Positions 9,171 to 19,113 of a stretch of DNA of 64,000 bases are shown one piece after another; the first letter of the stretch is position 1; the number at the start of each line of letters is the position of its first letter. The stretch lies in NCBI RefSeq assembly GCF_014218805.1, contig NZ_JACJUV010000002.1, positions 1 to 64,000 on the forward strand. The letters are read 5' to 3'. Made by a program: the position numbers and the translations under genes. Source of the stretch: Teredinibacter franksiae (GTDB lineage Bacteria; Pseudomonadota; Gammaproteobacteria; Pseudomonadales; Cellvibrionaceae). The notes under the pieces were generated by a model. That model worked only from the letters and a program-made list of their open reading frames with translations. It was not told the origin of the DNA and searched no databases.

Positions 9171-11441
9171 ATGTCAAGACTTATCCGAGGTGATGAAGAT
9201 AAAACAGCCGACTCTTCCGGGGAGCATGCTCCGCTTTTACTTCCGTTATCGAATTCGGCTGTTGTATCCCATTTAAAAGCTTGCCAAAGCCTCGCGGCGG
9301 ATCATTCTCGGGACGCCTTTCGTCAATACCTCAAAGTGTTAGACGATGCTATTAGCGTTGAAATCGATGGCGCCAAGTCTGACCAGGAAGCTTCAGAGTT
9401 AGCCGAAGTTCAGCGCTCGATTCGCCAGAACCGGGAGGAGTTGGAGCGTTATTTTACCGGGTATCTGTCGGAAGGGTTTGTTAAGTTTAAGAAGCGCGAG
9501 CTACAAACCAGCGTGGGCGGTGGCGGTGAAGACGACCAGCTTTCATTGGTTGATAACGAAGACCTTGAAGAAACGATTGCCATTTCTTCAATTACCCAGC
9601 GAGCTGATTCCTATTTTGCTGAACCGATTTGGGCCCTGAATCAGCGGTTTGCTGTGCTTAATGGCGGTGAGCATGTTACTGAAGCCAGCAATCCCACCTC
9701 ACCTATTCAGTATTGTGAATCGCTGCGTAAAGCGTTGAAGCTTCTTCCTGTCGATCAAAAGGTAAAGCAGCTCGCCTATCGGTTATATGATGATCAACTT
9801 ATCGCCACGCTAAAAACCATTACGGAAGAAGTAAATCAATATCTGAAGCACGAAGGCGTGCTACCTAATCTGAAATACAGTACTCCCACGGGTAGCGCCC
9901 CGGCCTCTGCTCTTGTAGCCGGTGAGGATGCTCCTGCGGTAGAACAACAACAAATGACCGGGGCAGGTTTGCCGGACCCTAGTTTGCCGCCTGAAGAGTA
10001 TCAAGGTAGCTTGGTTCAAGCGATACGGGGCCTGCAAAGTCAGCTTGTTGGGGCCGCGGGATCCCCACTGCCACCCGGCGGGGTTATGGTTTCCTCCGAT
10101 GACCTAATGGGTGCTCTTCAAGCGCTACAGACAAGCGGCGCAGAGTCGTCCAGTATCGAAGGTGTACCGCAAGGTCAAATCGTACCACTGGATATCTCAG
10201 AAATAGTCGATCGCTTACATTCCCAGCTGCAGTCTGAAGAGAGTGATGGGGCTGTGGATAAGGGCGACATGCAAACCATCGATTTGGTGGGCTTGCTGTT
10301 TGAGTATATGCTCAATGACGAAAATCTACCGGATTCGGTAAAGGCTCTACTGAGCTATTTACACACCCCGTTTTTGAAAATTGCGTTTATTGATCCCGGT
10401 TTTTTCGAGCAGACAGAGCACCCCGCTCGTGTATTGCTGAATAGCTTGGCTGAAGCGGGTTCTCGCTGGGTGGGTAACGACGGCACTTGTCAGTACGACA
10501 TGTATACAAAAATTAAGGATACCGTTAACCGTATTCTTAAAGAGTTTGATAACGACGTTAAATTTATTACAGAGCTTTTACTTGAGTTTAGTAGCTACAC
10601 CAAAAATATTTTTCGTCGTCAGGAGTTGATGGAAAAACGCGCAACAGAAAAAGCCCAAGGTGAAGAAAAGCTACGAGAAGTAAAATTACGCGTGAACGAT
10701 GAAGTGCAGGGGCGTACTGATGGTCGCGAATTACCCTCCGCTGTCCTGCTGTTTTTACTACAGCCATGGTCGGATTATCTGAGTTTTGCATTGTTACGTT
10801 ACGGTGAAAAGTCAGATAAATGGGGTAAAGCGCTGGCGATTGTCGATGATATTCTTTGGTGTGTGGAACCAAAAGATGCCCCTGCTGATAAGACGCGTCA
10901 ATTAGAAATTCATGATGACTTAATTGCCGCGATCAAATCGGGCTTCGAAACTATCGGCTATGATCAAGCCAAGGGCAATAAATTAGTTGAGGCGCTTTCG
11001 TCGCTGATTAAGTTGGCGATGCAAAGCAAAAAAGCTGAGCCAGCGCCGGCACCCATGCGAGATAAGCTCGAGAGAATTGCGGCGGAGAAAGCTGGAACCA
11101 AGGAAGCTCGAAATGAAAATTCAACCCCCGAAGAAAAGCAAATGGTTGAAAGCCTCAAAATGATTGAGTTTGGTACTTGGTTTGAATTTGAGGGCGGCAA
11201 GCGCTTGAAAGTTGCTTGGTATAATGCGCGTACATCCCATTACATGTTGGTAGATCAAATGGGTAAACGTGTGGATATGATGTCTGGCCTTAATCTTGCT
11301 CGACAGATGATTGGCAGCAAGGCAAAAATTATTTCGGGTAGCTCTAAGCCCTTCTTTGAGCGAGCGCTGGAAAATATTTTCCATAAGCTTAACGAAAAAG
11401 CAGAAGCCATTAAGCCGGGAGAGGAAGATGAAGCCAGCTGA
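9171..11441 (+). CDS. DUF1631 family protein (first paralogue)
   Basis: This large, mostly helical, soluble protein of 756 residues belongs to DUF1631 as far as I can recognise (LSYLHTPFLKIAFIDPGFFE, HPARVLLNSLAEAG and ILKEFDNDVKFITELLLEFS are typical). The last ~90 residues (MIEFGTWFEFEGGKRLKVAW) resemble the beta-rich domain that ends this family. I chose ATG 9171, preceded by AGAGG at 9162-9166, over a TTG at 9150 that lacks a ribosome site. No signal peptide or membrane segment is present. It overlaps the downstream PilZ-like gene by 14 bp, so the two are probably translationally coupled. Function is unknown; the PilZ partner suggests a link to c-di-GMP signalling. A second copy lies at 55309-57807. 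Confidence 0.85.
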   Translation: MSRLIRGDEDKTADSSGEHAPLLLPLSNSAVVSHLKACQSLAADHSRDAFRQYLKVLDDAISVEIDGAKSDQEASELAEVQRSIRQNREELERYFTGYLSEGFVKFKKRELQTSVGGGGEDDQLSLVDNEDLEETIAISSITQRADSYFAEPIWALNQRFAVLNGGEHVTEASNPTSPIQYCESLRKALKLLPVDQKVKQLAYRLYDDQLIATLKTITEEVNQYLKHEGVLPNLKYSTPTGSAPASALVAGEDAPAVEQQQMTGAGLPDPSLPPEEYQGSLVQAIRGLQSQLVGAAGSPLPPGGVMVSSDDLMGALQALQTSGAESSSIEGVPQGQIVPLDISEIVDRLHSQLQSEESDGAVDKGDMQTIDLVGLLFEYMLNDENLPDSVKALLSYLHTPFLKIAFIDPGFFEQTEHPARVLLNSLAEAGSRWVGNDGTCQYDMYTKIKDTVNRILKEFDNDVKFITELLLEFSSYTKNIFRRQELMEKRATEKAQGEEKLREVKLRVNDEVQGRTDGRELPSAVLLFLLQPWSDYLSFALLRYGEKSDKWGKALAIVDDILWCVEPKDAPADKTRQLEIHDDLIAAIKSGFETIGYDQAKGNKLVEALSSLIKLAMQSKKAEPAPAPMRDKLERIAAEKAGTKEARNENSTPEEKQMVESLKMIEFGTWFEFEGGKRLKVAWYNARTSHYMLVDQMGKRVDMMSGLNLARQMIGSKAKIISGSSKPFFERALENIFHKLNEKAEAIKPGEEDEAS

Positions 11442-11778
11442 AGGTGAAAGTCGGGAGCTCGAGCGAGTTCCCGTGCAGCAGATTATCTTAGTTCGCGATG
11501 TATTACGCGATATTGAGGTAGGGCGGTTGGTTAACCTTCACGAAGAAGGTTTTATGCTTCTCTGTGGTAATGAGGTCAAAGAAAACTGCCTGTACCAGCT
11601 ATTATTCATGTTATCTCAGCCTATAGACGGTAAGTCTGAATTAAGTATTGGTGCCGAGTGCCTATGGATTCGTGAAACCGTGGGCGACGAGCGCAACTGG
11701 GCTGGCTTTTCTATCCTTGATATTTCCCCCGACGATTTAACGGTAATTTCTCGTTTAAAAACGCAGATAGATGCTTAA
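11428..11778 (+). CDS. PilZ-like domain protein coupled to DUF1631
   Basis: This 116-residue protein starts at ATG 11428 with GGAGAGGA directly upstream, inside the end of the DUF1631 gene. The frame is open further upstream to 11311, but that would only extend through the neighbour. The pattern IGRLVNLHEEGFMLL-type core (here VGRLVNLHEEGFMLLCGN), a central beta-rich stretch, and a C-terminal WAGFSILDISPDDL resemble PilZ folds. The canonical c-di-GMP motif RxxxR is not obvious (only RELERVPV near the N-terminus), so it may not bind the nucleotide. It ends 7 bp before the convergent hemL gene. Confidence 0.65.
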   Translation: MKPAEGESRELERVPVQQIILVRDVLRDIEVGRLVNLHEEGFMLLCGNEVKENCLYQLLFMLSQPIDGKSELSIGAECLWIRETVGDERNWAGFSILDISPDDLTVISRLKTQIDA

Positions 11779-11785
11779 TCGACTG

Positions 11786-13066
11786 CTATAGTCGCGCAAA
11801 GACTCTTCTAGCGGCCTCAACCGTAAACTCAATATCCGCATCGGTGTGTGCCGCCGACATAAAAGCCGCTTCATAGGAAGCTGGCGCAAGGTAAACGCCC
11901 TCCTTTAGCATGCCGTGAAAGAATTTATTAAATCTGTTTGTATCGCAGGCTATTACCTGTTGATAATTGGTAATGGTTCTCTCTTCAGTGAAGAAACCTC
12001 CCCACATAGTACCCACGTGGTTTGTGGTGAACGCAACGCCTGCCTGTGTGGCTACTGATTGAAGTTCATTTACCAGTTGTTGTGTTTTAGTAAACAGTGG
12101 TTGGTAAAAGCCTGGAGCAGAAATTTTTTCGAGGGTTTTTAAGCCGGCGGCCATTGCAACCGGATTTCCCGATAGCGTACCTGCTTGGTAAACAGGGCCA
12201 ACGGGAGCAATGTAGTCCATTATCTCTTCTCGGCCGCCAAACGCACCTACAGGCATGCCTCCGCCCATGACCTTTCCGAGTGTGGTAATGTCCGGTTGAA
12301 TACCGTAATAGCCTTGTGCGCCACTTAAGCCAAGGCGAAAGCCGGTCATAACTTCGTCCAGAATTAACTGCGCTCCAGATGCGCTGCACACTTCCCGTAA
12401 ACACGCTAAAAAGCCTGGTAGCGGAGGGATGCAATTCATGTTTCCTGCCACCGGCTCCACAATTACACAGGCAATTTGGTCCCCCTGCTGCTGAAATACC
12501 TCTTTAACTTGTTCAATATTGTTATAGCTGAGGGTAATGGTGTGCTCAGCTAGGCAGGCGGGAACACCTGGTGAGCTGGGTACGCCGAGTGTAAGCGCGC
12601 CGCTTCCGGCTTTTATTAACAATGAATCTGAGTGACCGTGATAACAGCCTTCAAATTTAATAATTTTATCCCGGCCAGTAAACCCTCGGGCGAGGCGAAT
12701 GGCGCTCATGGTGGCTTCGGTTCCAGAGCTGACAAAACGGACTTTATCCATCCCCGGCATAATCGAGCAAACCTTTTCCGCCAGCTCGGTCTCTATTTCC
12801 GTTGGCGCGCCGAAGCTCAAACCCGACTGCAGCTTTTCTGTTACTGCCGCGAGCACGTCTTCATCGGCGTGACCCAAAAGCATGGGGCCCCAGGAAAGTA
12901 CATAATCAATATAGCGCTTGTCGTTAATGTCGTAGAGGTAGGCTCCCTTCGCGCGTTTGACAAAAATGGGCTCTCCACCAACGGCCTTAAAAGCACGTAC
13001 CGGTGAATTAACACCTCCAGGGATGGTTTTTTGCGCACGGCTAAATGCGCTGGACATGTCCGTCAT
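11786..13066 (-). CDS. hemL: Glutamate-1-semialdehyde 2,1-aminomutase
   Basis: HemL converts glutamate-1-semialdehyde to 5-aminolevulinate, the C5 route into haem. The 426 residues match the family length. Motifs seen are [20 protein letters not shown] (cofactor phosphate region), [20 protein letters not shown], and [18 protein letters not shown], in which Lys265 forms the PLP Schiff base. It is transcribed on the minus strand after the thiD-like gene (39-bp gap). In pseudomonads thiE usually sits between thiD and hemL; it is missing here. hemJ, another haem gene, is encoded about 1 kb further upstream. Confidence 0.97.
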   Translation of the reverse strand: MTDMSSAFSRAQKTIPGGVNSPVRAFKAVGGEPIFVKRAKGAYLYDINDKRYIDYVLSWGPMLLGHADEDVLAAVTEKLQSGLSFGAPTEIETELAEKVCSIMPGMDKVRFVSSGTEATMSAIRLARGFTGRDKIIKFEGCYHGHSDSLLIKAGSGALTLGVPSSPGVPACLAEHTITLSYNNIEQVKEVFQQQGDQIACVIVEPVAGNMNCIPPLPGFLACLREVCSASGAQLILDEVMTGFRLGLSGAQGYYGIQPDITTLGKVMGGGMPVGAFGGREEIMDYIAPVGPVYQAGTLSGNPVAMAAGLKTLEKISAPGFYQPLFTKTQQLVNELQSVATQAGVAFTTNHVGTMWGGFFTEERTITNYQQVIACDTNRFNKFFHGMLKEGVYLAPASYEAAFMSAAHTDADIEFTVEAARRVFARL

Positions 13067-13105
13067 AATAGTCTCTTTTAAATCTGGTCGATTAGTGTAA
13101 ATGCT

Positions 13106-13951
13106 TCAGTGGCTCTTTCGGGCCGCGGGCAGGTTTTGGGGCGATTCTATATTTTTATCGGCCCAAAAAAAACGGTGGGGCGTGCGTGCGTGAAACCCTA
13201 GTTCGCGAGAAGCGCACATGGTTTGCCAAGTAAAGTTTTGCGCCTGGTTCATTGCCATAAGCGAGTCGCCGCCATGGGCTAGATACGCGCACACACTCAT
13301 GGCCAGGGTGCTACTGGCGCCGTGGCAGGTGGGCGGTTCCTGCTCCCAGTGATAGTGCTGTATAAGCCCCTTTTTGTTGAAGATACTGTTTTGGAAGTTG
13401 GGGTTCTCTGTGCCGGTTCCCGTAACTAGAGCGAAATCACAGCCGCTGCTGGTGATTGCATGTGCCGTGGTCGAAAGTGTGTCGGATTCCTGAGATATGG
13501 TGCGTGCTTCGTACAGTGAGAATATACCGATGTTAATGTTGGGTACAATTAGTGAAAGAAATGCATCTGGTAGGTCTTGAAGCTCCTCATCGTCGCTATC
13601 CCACAGGATAAGTGCTGGGTGAGCAACAACGGGTATGCCGGGGTAGTCTTGCAGAATTGTATGTACGGCCTCAACATTGACGACAGAACCCAAATAGCCC
13701 ACTTTGATGGCAGCAATCGACATATTCTCCAGCACAGATCGGGCTTGAGAAATGAGTAATGTTGAGTCTACGGGGGCTGCATCGGTGTTTTCGCCAGCGC
13801 CTGCGGCAAACAGGCTCGTTGCAATCGGCGCACAGTGGCAGCCAAGGCTGGCGGCAGTTTCTATGTCTGCCTGAAGACCGCCAGCACCGGCCGGGTCCAG
13901 AGCGCTGAAGGCGAGAATGATCGGAGGGTTAGAGTTTCCTTGATTCATCAT
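13106..13951 (-). CDS. ThiD-like (hydroxymethylpyrimidine kinase-like) protein, diverged active site
   Basis: The fold is that of ThiD, which phosphorylates HMP and HMP-phosphate for thiamin synthesis. The N-terminal substrate region SALDPAGAGGLQADIETAAS aligns well, as does IAAIKVGYLGSV. Other motifs have drifted. The usual DPVM segment is AHPALILW. The GxGCT anion-hole loop, which carries the catalytic Cys in characterised ThiD, reads GASST (about residues 214-218), so the Cys is replaced by Ser. The length (281) is normal. The C-terminal 30 residues are an unconserved tail. It may be a weak kinase, one with altered specificity, or non-catalytic. It lies directly upstream of hemL, as thiD does in Pseudomonas. 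Confidence 0.75.
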   Translation of the reverse strand: MMNQGNSNPPIILAFSALDPAGAGGLQADIETAASLGCHCAPIATSLFAAGAGENTDAAPVDSTLLISQARSVLENMSIAAIKVGYLGSVVNVEAVHTILQDYPGIPVVAHPALILWDSDDEELQDLPDAFLSLIVPNINIGIFSLYEARTISQESDTLSTTAHAITSSGCDFALVTGTGTENPNFQNSIFNKKGLIQHYHWEQEPPTCHGASSTLAMSVCAYLAHGGDSLMAMNQAQNFTWQTMCASRELGFHARTPHRFFWADKNIESPQNLPAARKSH

Positions 13952-14045
13952 GGAGCATCGCTTTTATTGATCGAGTCTAGCACAAAGGGATATCGCCGCT
14001 GAAAAACTGCTTACTTGCTGCAAGCTATTAAGTGTCGAGTATTCG

Positions 14046-14477
14046 TCATATAGGTTGCTTAAGTACCACCAGAATAACGGATACCAGTAAAATTATCGTT
14101 GGAAATTCATTGAACCAACGAAAAAAAACATGACTCTTGGTGCATTGCTCATCGCGCAGTTGGCGTAGATAGAACCCACAAACATGGTGGTAGCCAACAA
14201 GTAGTATGACTAGCGCCATTTTTATCCAGAACCAGGTGCTGGCCGCATAGTAAGGCCACTGAAAGTGAACCAGCCACCCACCAAACAGCAGCGTTGCCCA
14301 AAGTGACGGTATACCAATGCCCCTGTAGAGTTTTCGTTCCATAATTTTGAGCTGGTCTTTTACCGCCTGATTATCACTCATGGCGTGGTACACAAAAAGC
14401 CGCGGCAAATAGAACAGCACTGCGAACCAGCAGATAACCGCAATAATGTGTAGCGCTTTAACCCACAGCATCAACAT
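14046..14477 (-). CDS. hemJ: Protoporphyrinogen oxidase HemJ
   Basis: HemJ oxidises protoporphyrinogen IX in the inner membrane, the penultimate step of haem synthesis. The 143 residues form four membrane helices. The first contains the conserved haem-ligand His in [28 protein letters not shown]; the later HFQWPYY, FWIKM and YHHVCGFYLRQL segments are also family-typical. The start overlaps the end of the upstream CLC gene by 20 bp, so the pair is likely co-transcribed. It clusters with hemL about 1 kb away on the same strand. Confidence 0.9.
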   Translation of the reverse strand: MLMLWVKALHIIAVICWFAVLFYLPRLFVYHAMSDNQAVKDQLKIMERKLYRGIGIPSLWATLLFGGWLVHFQWPYYAASTWFWIKMALVILLVGYHHVCGFYLRQLRDEQCTKSHVFFRWFNEFPTIILLVSVILVVLKQPI

Positions 14478-16272
14478 GTTTAAACTCCTTGGGTTGGTAG
14501 TAATTTTCGATAGCCGCGAGGGTAATAATACCGTGCAGGTGCCCCTTTAGTGGTGAGTAAGTTCGAGACACATAGAGTGCGTCTGTACCTGTTTTTTTCA
14601 GGTAATCCAGAGCCTCAACAAGGTTCGCGGTATCGTGGATAGGTTGCAGCATATAGCGGCGACCGGGAATTTCGAGTAAATCTATCTGTGGCTCTTGTGG
14701 CTTGGTTGACTCTGGTACTACTTCGGGTGTGTTGTCGGCGAGTACTGCGGCTAAGTCAGCTGCTCGTAAGGCAACCTTTGTGTTGTCGTGGTCAAATACC
14801 AGCCACATGGGCTTGGACACCAGTTTTTCCACAATTTCGTCTGTTGAAACTTTTTGTGAGCAAAGTACGAATCGGGTATCCATAATGCTGCGTACGCCGG
14901 CACGACGAAGTGCTTGGCGGGCAGGGCCAAAGTCTAGGTCGCGGCCGCTGTATTTCAATTGCTGTACAAAAATGCTGTCGAGCTTAAAAAATTGTCGAGT
15001 AGACACGCAGGCGACAACGATAACCAGCATCGCCGGGAAGATCATGTTGGGGTTGTAGCTCAGTTCCAGTACGGCTACCAGGGCTGCCAAGGGTGCATTG
15101 AGCGTTGCGGCCATCATCGCGGTCATACCAATGACAACGTAAAAGCTCGAGTCTGTTTCTAGCGATGGAAATACCCATTGAATGGCAATGCCCATGGCCC
15201 CGCCGATACACGCACCGATGACTAGGAGCGGGCCTATTACGCCGCCGGGAATACCAAGCCCAATAACCACCGGGGTGACCAGTAATTTAGCGACAGCAAC
15301 CAGCAATAGGGTTCCAATCAGCATTTGGCCGGAGAGGGCGGCGTTAACCGTGTCGTATCCCAACCCCATAATTTCGGGAACAAATACCGCTACAGCCGCG
15401 GTGAGTGCGCCCGCTGTTAGCAGTCGTTGGTAGATTGATATGGCGTTGTAACGCAGCGCAAAGATATTGAGTCGGGTGTAGATCGCTGCACATACCGAAA
15501 TGACCAAGCCAACCACGACCATGTAGGGCAGCTCCGTTAGGCTTTGCATGTCGCTGGCGCCCACTAACAGGCCACTGCTTTCGCCAAAAGCGGCCTGACT
15601 CATCATGGTACCCATCACCGATGCCAGAATAACGGGTACAAAACCGACAATGGTGTACTCCATCACAATCACTTCCATAGCAAAGATGACCCCGGCCATG
15701 GGGGTATCGAAGCACGCTGAAATGGCTGCCGCAACTCCGCAGCCAACGAGCGTGTGCATGCTGTTGTTAGGCAGCTTCAACCATTGCCCAAGTTGACTGG
15801 CGGCCCCTGCTCCAAGGTGCACAGCAGGCCCTTCTCTACCCACAGACTGGCCGCTGATCAAGGCAATTACGGCGCAGCTAAATTGCACCAGCCAGTTGGC
15901 TATGGGTAGTTTACCTTGGTGGTTGTGCAGGCGATCAAGAACATGGGCAACGCTGGTTTCGCTGTTTTTAACGCCCGCGAATTTAATGATCACGGCAATC
16001 AAAAAAATACCGGCAAAAATGAGGAAAATGCGGTCGCTGGCGGCTAGGGATTCAAAGTTGTCTGAATGTCCGCTGATCATGAGGCGCAGGGGGGTGTCGA
16101 TAAGGAAGCGAAATACCACAATTATGGCACCGGTGAAGGCGCCTATGAGCAAACCGAGCAGGGTGAGTTGTGGCAGAGCATCAAAATAAGCCAAAGAGTG
16201 GCGAAAGGCGTTAAGGTGGTTGCTGAAGCGCTGTGTTAGTTTCTTTTTGCTGGATCTGTGTGAATCAGACAT
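14458..16272 (-). CDS. CLC-type chloride channel/antiporter with C-terminal CBS domains
   Basis: This 604-residue inner-membrane protein moves chloride, probably in exchange for protons. The filter and gate motifs are visible: [20 protein letters not shown] contains the gating Glu of ClC proteins, and [17 protein letters not shown] is the third filter loop. About ten membrane helices span residues 35-430. The last ~150 residues (from [14 protein letters not shown]) look like a CBS pair, which E. coli ClcA lacks. The start at 16272 diverges from argC, leaving a 110-bp gap with no obvious regulatory repeat. Its 3' end overlaps hemJ. Confidence 0.92.
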   Translation of the reverse strand: MSDSHRSSKKKLTQRFSNHLNAFRHSLAYFDALPQLTLLGLLIGAFTGAIIVVFRFLIDTPLRLMISGHSDNFESLAASDRIFLIFAGIFLIAVIIKFAGVKNSETSVAHVLDRLHNHQGKLPIANWLVQFSCAVIALISGQSVGREGPAVHLGAGAASQLGQWLKLPNNSMHTLVGCGVAAAISACFDTPMAGVIFAMEVIVMEYTIVGFVPVILASVMGTMMSQAAFGESSGLLVGASDMQSLTELPYMVVVGLVISVCAAIYTRLNIFALRYNAISIYQRLLTAGALTAAVAVFVPEIMGLGYDTVNAALSGQMLIGTLLLVAVAKLLVTPVVIGLGIPGGVIGPLLVIGACIGGAMGIAIQWVFPSLETDSSFYVVIGMTAMMAATLNAPLAALVAVLELSYNPNMIFPAMLVIVVACVSTRQFFKLDSIFVQQLKYSGRDLDFGPARQALRRAGVRSIMDTRFVLCSQKVSTDEIVEKLVSKPMWLVFDHDNTKVALRAADLAAVLADNTPEVVPESTKPQEPQIDLLEIPGRRYMLQPIHDTANLVEALDYLKKTGTDALYVSRTYSPLKGHLHGIITLAAIENYYQPKEFKHVDAVG

Positions 16273-16382
16273 GCCTAACTGCTATCCCCGTGTTTGGGTG
16301 CCCTTTAGCTTTTGTTGAAAGAACTTTATCATACCCCGCTAATCTATTGTCGTCATTGGTAAAAATCTCTGGAGTAAAGACA

Positions 16383-17423
16383 GTGATCAAAGTTGGTATC
16401 GTGGGTGGAACCGGGTATACAGGTGTGGAATTGTTGCGTTTGTTGGCGCAGCATCCTGAGGCAGAGGTGGTTGTTATAACTTCTCGGGCAGAAGCCGGGA
16501 AGCCGGTGACAGAGCTCTTCCCTAATTTACGTGGGCACTATTCGCTGGTGTTTAGTGAGCCTTCCGTGGAGAGTCTATCGGCTTGCGACCTTGTTTTCTT
16601 TGCCACGCCCCACGGGGTTGCCCAGGCAATGATGAAGAGCTTGTACGACAGCGGTGTGCGCGTTATTGATTTGTCGGCCGATTTTAGAATTCGTAATATC
16701 GATACGTGGGAGCACTGGTACGGTCAAAAGCATGGGTGCCCAGAGCTGGTGGAGAAAGCGGTATACGGGTTGCCTGAAGTGAATCGCGAGGCCATAAAAA
16801 ATACGCAGTTGGTTGCTTGTCCAGGGTGTTACCCCACTTCCGTTCAGCTGGGTTTTTTGCCGCTGCTAGAAAATGGGCTGGTTGACCCTCAAACGCTTAT
16901 AGCCAACTCTGCTTCCGGTATTAGTGGTGCGGGCCGGCAGGCGAAGGTGGGGTTGTTGCTCGCCGAGGCTAGTGATAGTTTTAGTGCTTACGGTGTTGCG
17001 GGGCATAGACACTTACCTGAAATAGAGCAGGGGTTGCAGGGTTTCCAGCAAGCTGGCGACGCACCTGCGAAGGTGACGTTTGTGCCGCACTTATTGCCGA
17101 CAATTCGCGGTATTCATTCTACTCTCTACGCTACTCTAAAAGGGGATGCAGGAGATTTGCAGGCGCTATATGAGCAGCGCTACGCCAGCGAACCTTTCGT
17201 TGATGTATTGCCAAAAGGCATGTTCCCACAAACACGAACGGTAAAAAGCACCAATATGTGCAGGTTATCTATTCTTGAACCACAGGAAAGAGGTACTGTG
17301 GTGGTGATGTCGGTCATCGATAACCTTACCAAAGGGGCTTCTGGGCAGGGCGTGCAGAATATGAACATCATGTTCGGTTTAAATGAAACGCTGGGCTTAA
17401 CGGCTCCAGCTATTCTTCCTTAG
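16383..17423 (+). CDS. argC: N-acetyl-gamma-glutamyl-phosphate reductase
   Basis: ArgC reduces N-acetylglutamyl phosphate to the semialdehyde with NADPH in arginine synthesis. I use the GTG at 16383 ([20 protein letters not shown], the Rossmann loop), with GGAG about 10 bases upstream. The frame extends upstream to 16233 but that extension has no family similarity. The catalytic Cys lies in [15 protein letters not shown] (about residue 148), and [10 protein letters not shown] and [13 protein letters not shown] are conserved. The length of 346 is normal. argJ, another gene of the pathway, is at 44967. Confidence 0.96.
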   Translation: MIKVGIVGGTGYTGVELLRLLAQHPEAEVVVITSRAEAGKPVTELFPNLRGHYSLVFSEPSVESLSACDLVFFATPHGVAQAMMKSLYDSGVRVIDLSADFRIRNIDTWEHWYGQKHGCPELVEKAVYGLPEVNREAIKNTQLVACPGCYPTSVQLGFLPLLENGLVDPQTLIANSASGISGAGRQAKVGLLLAEASDSFSAYGVAGHRHLPEIEQGLQGFQQAGDAPAKVTFVPHLLPTIRGIHSTLYATLKGDAGDLQALYEQRYASEPFVDVLPKGMFPQTRTVKSTNMCRLSILEPQERGTVVVMSVIDNLTKGASGQGVQNMNIMFGLNETLGLTAPAILP

Positions 17424-17445
17424 AGAACCAAAATAGGTGACATAA

Positions 17446-18186
17446 ATGACGGTGGTAAAGGGCAGTAAGCATTATCCGCTTCGTGTTGTTGAATACCGCC
17501 CCTGGACGCGTGTATTGATGTTGTCTGTGCTTCTGATCATTGTGGGTAGTGCAGTCATGTTCAGTTATTACCTCGGCCATCGAGAAGGTATGGCGGGTCA
17601 GGAGCAGGCGCTGGAGGATGCTGCGCGGTTAAAAGTAGAACTAGAGTCTACCAGTGGCCAACTAGAACAGCTTGAACAGAAAGTCGCAAACGTTAATATT
17701 GGAGCAGAAGTGGACCGTCAGGCCAACGAGTCTGTTCGCCAGGAAGTCATTGTGCTGAAGGAGCAGGTTGCGCAGCTTGAGGAAGATAACAGCTTTTATC
17801 GCAACTTGATGGCGCCCACAGGCAACAAAAGAGGCCTTACCTTTGGTGCAGTGGAGATTGTAGACACCGATGCGCCGCGCACCTACAGCTTTAAAATTGT
17901 TATGCAGCAGTTGGCAACCAATCATCAGTTGCTCAATGGTACGCTTACATTTAACGTGGTTGGGCGTCTTAATGGCGTGGAGGCAACGTTCAATTTGAAT
18001 CAGTTGTCTGAGCAAGTAAATCAGGAGACCGTTCGTTTAAGGTTCAAATATTTTCAAACCATACAGGGCCGTATGTCACTTCCTGCCGAGTTCGAGCCAG
18101 AGCGTATAGAGCTGGTGGCGAAATCTACAGGCAAGAAACCGGTCACAATAGAAAAACGATTTGGCTGGCTAGTTGAGGAGTCCTAA
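17446..18186 (+). CDS. Membrane-anchored coiled-coil protein (DUF6776-like)
   Basis: This 246-residue protein has one membrane segment (about residues 24-46, VLMLSVLLIIVGSAVMFSYY), then a coiled coil (about 55-125, rich in E/Q/L heptads such as LESTSGQLEQLEQKVANV), and a C-terminal beta-rich domain (GLTFGAVEIVDTDAPRTYSF to FGWLVEES). I think it belongs to the family listed as DUF6776, found between argC and a bactofilin gene in related bacteria, but that label is from memory. It lies 22 bp after argC and 4 bp before the bactofilin gene. A structural or scaffold role with the bactofilin is an inference from position only. Confidence 0.72.
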   Translation: MTVVKGSKHYPLRVVEYRPWTRVLMLSVLLIIVGSAVMFSYYLGHREGMAGQEQALEDAARLKVELESTSGQLEQLEQKVANVNIGAEVDRQANESVRQEVIVLKEQVAQLEEDNSFYRNLMAPTGNKRGLTFGAVEIVDTDAPRTYSFKIVMQQLATNHQLLNGTLTFNVVGRLNGVEATFNLNQLSEQVNQETVRLRFKYFQTIQGRMSLPAEFEPERIELVAKSTGKKPVTIEKRFGWLVEES

Positions 18187-18190
18187 CAAC

Positions 18191-18658
18191 ATGTTTTCGA
18201 AGAAACAAGATAACCCATTCGCCAAAGGCGGGCATACCCTGCTTGACAACGCACTGGAAATAACCGGTGATGTTAAATTTGGTGGTATTCTCGATATTGA
18301 AGGCCGGGTGCGTGGCAATATTGGTGCCGAGCCAACCGGTGATGCTCTTGTTCATGTAAGAGTGAAAGGTGAGGTAACGGGCGAGATTCACGCTCCCCAA
18401 ATCATCATTAATGGCCATGTTCATGGTGATGTTTACTGCACTAAACACCTAGAGTTGGCCGCCAACGCCGTGGTTAACGGTGATGTTCACTATAAAGTGA
18501 TCGAAATGGTTAAGGGCGCTCAGGTGAATGGTAAGTTAATGCACATTACTGAAAATGTGGATACATCTCAGGCAGAGCCTGCTATGGCGGCGTCTGCGTC
18601 AACTCAGCCGAGAGGCGGCGTGGTTACCGAGGAGGGTACTTCGTCGACTAATACTTGA
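18191..18658 (+). CDS. Bactofilin (polymer-forming cytoskeletal protein)
   Basis: Bactofilins polymerise without nucleotide into filaments that position cell-wall enzymes or polar structures. The 155 residues start at ATG 18191, 10 bases after GAGGAG at 18175-18180. The central domain (about residues 18-118) is a right-handed beta-helix visible as repeating hydrophobic/Gly patterns: ITGDVKFGGILDIEGRVRGN, VKGEVTGEIHAPQIIINGHV, HGDVYCTKHLELAANAVVNG. A short N-terminal tail and a disordered Ser/Thr-rich C-terminus flank it. No membrane segment is present; the upstream coiled-coil gene could supply an anchor. Confidence 0.92.
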   Translation: MFSKKQDNPFAKGGHTLLDNALEITGDVKFGGILDIEGRVRGNIGAEPTGDALVHVRVKGEVTGEIHAPQIIINGHVHGDVYCTKHLELAANAVVNGDVHYKVIEMVKGAQVNGKLMHITENVDTSQAEPAMAASASTQPRGGVVTEEGTSSTNT

Positions 18659-18744
18659 CTGTTTTAGTGGGTTAAACGGATAATTTCACTTTAAAGGCTG
18701 TCCAACCTCCGTACCCTTACCTTAAAACAGGTGTAGTAACCCCT

Positions 18745-19098
18745 ATGAGTGAAGCCCAAGTATTTGTGCCCGAGCCGTTATTAGTCACAGAAAATGCACT
18801 GTGTAAGGTGAAAGGCTTGATTGATGAGGAGGGTAATCCCGACCTCAAATTACGTGTGTATGTTACCGGTGGTGGCTGCTCCGGGTTTCAGTATGGCTTT
18901 GCTTTTGACGAAGCCTGCGGAGATGACGATGCAAGAATCGAAAAACAGGGGATTACCGTTGTGGTAGACGCCATGAGTTACCCTTATCTTGTAGGCGCCA
19001 AGCTCGATTACCAGGAGGGTTTACAAGGCTCGCGCTTCACCGTGGAAAACCCCAATGCATCTTCCACTTGCGGGTGCGGCTCTTCTTTTTCAATATAG
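18745..19098 (+). CDS. erpA: Iron-sulfur cluster insertion protein ErpA
   Basis: ErpA is an A-type carrier that delivers [4Fe-4S] clusters to apoproteins, among them the IspG/IspH enzymes in E. coli. The 117-residue sequence has the three invariant cysteines, one in [11 protein letters not shown] (about residue 45) and two in the C-terminal CGCGSSF. The central [24 protein letters not shown] stretch is typical of ErpA rather than IscA. It stands 86 bp after the bactofilin gene and 15 bp before the DsrE-like gene. Confidence 0.95.
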   Translation: MSEAQVFVPEPLLVTENALCKVKGLIDEEGNPDLKLRVYVTGGGCSGFQYGFAFDEACGDDDARIEKQGITVVVDAMSYPYLVGAKLDYQEGLQGSRFTVENPNASSTCGCGSSFSI

Positions 19099-19113
19099 GG
19101 TGTTGAGATAGCG

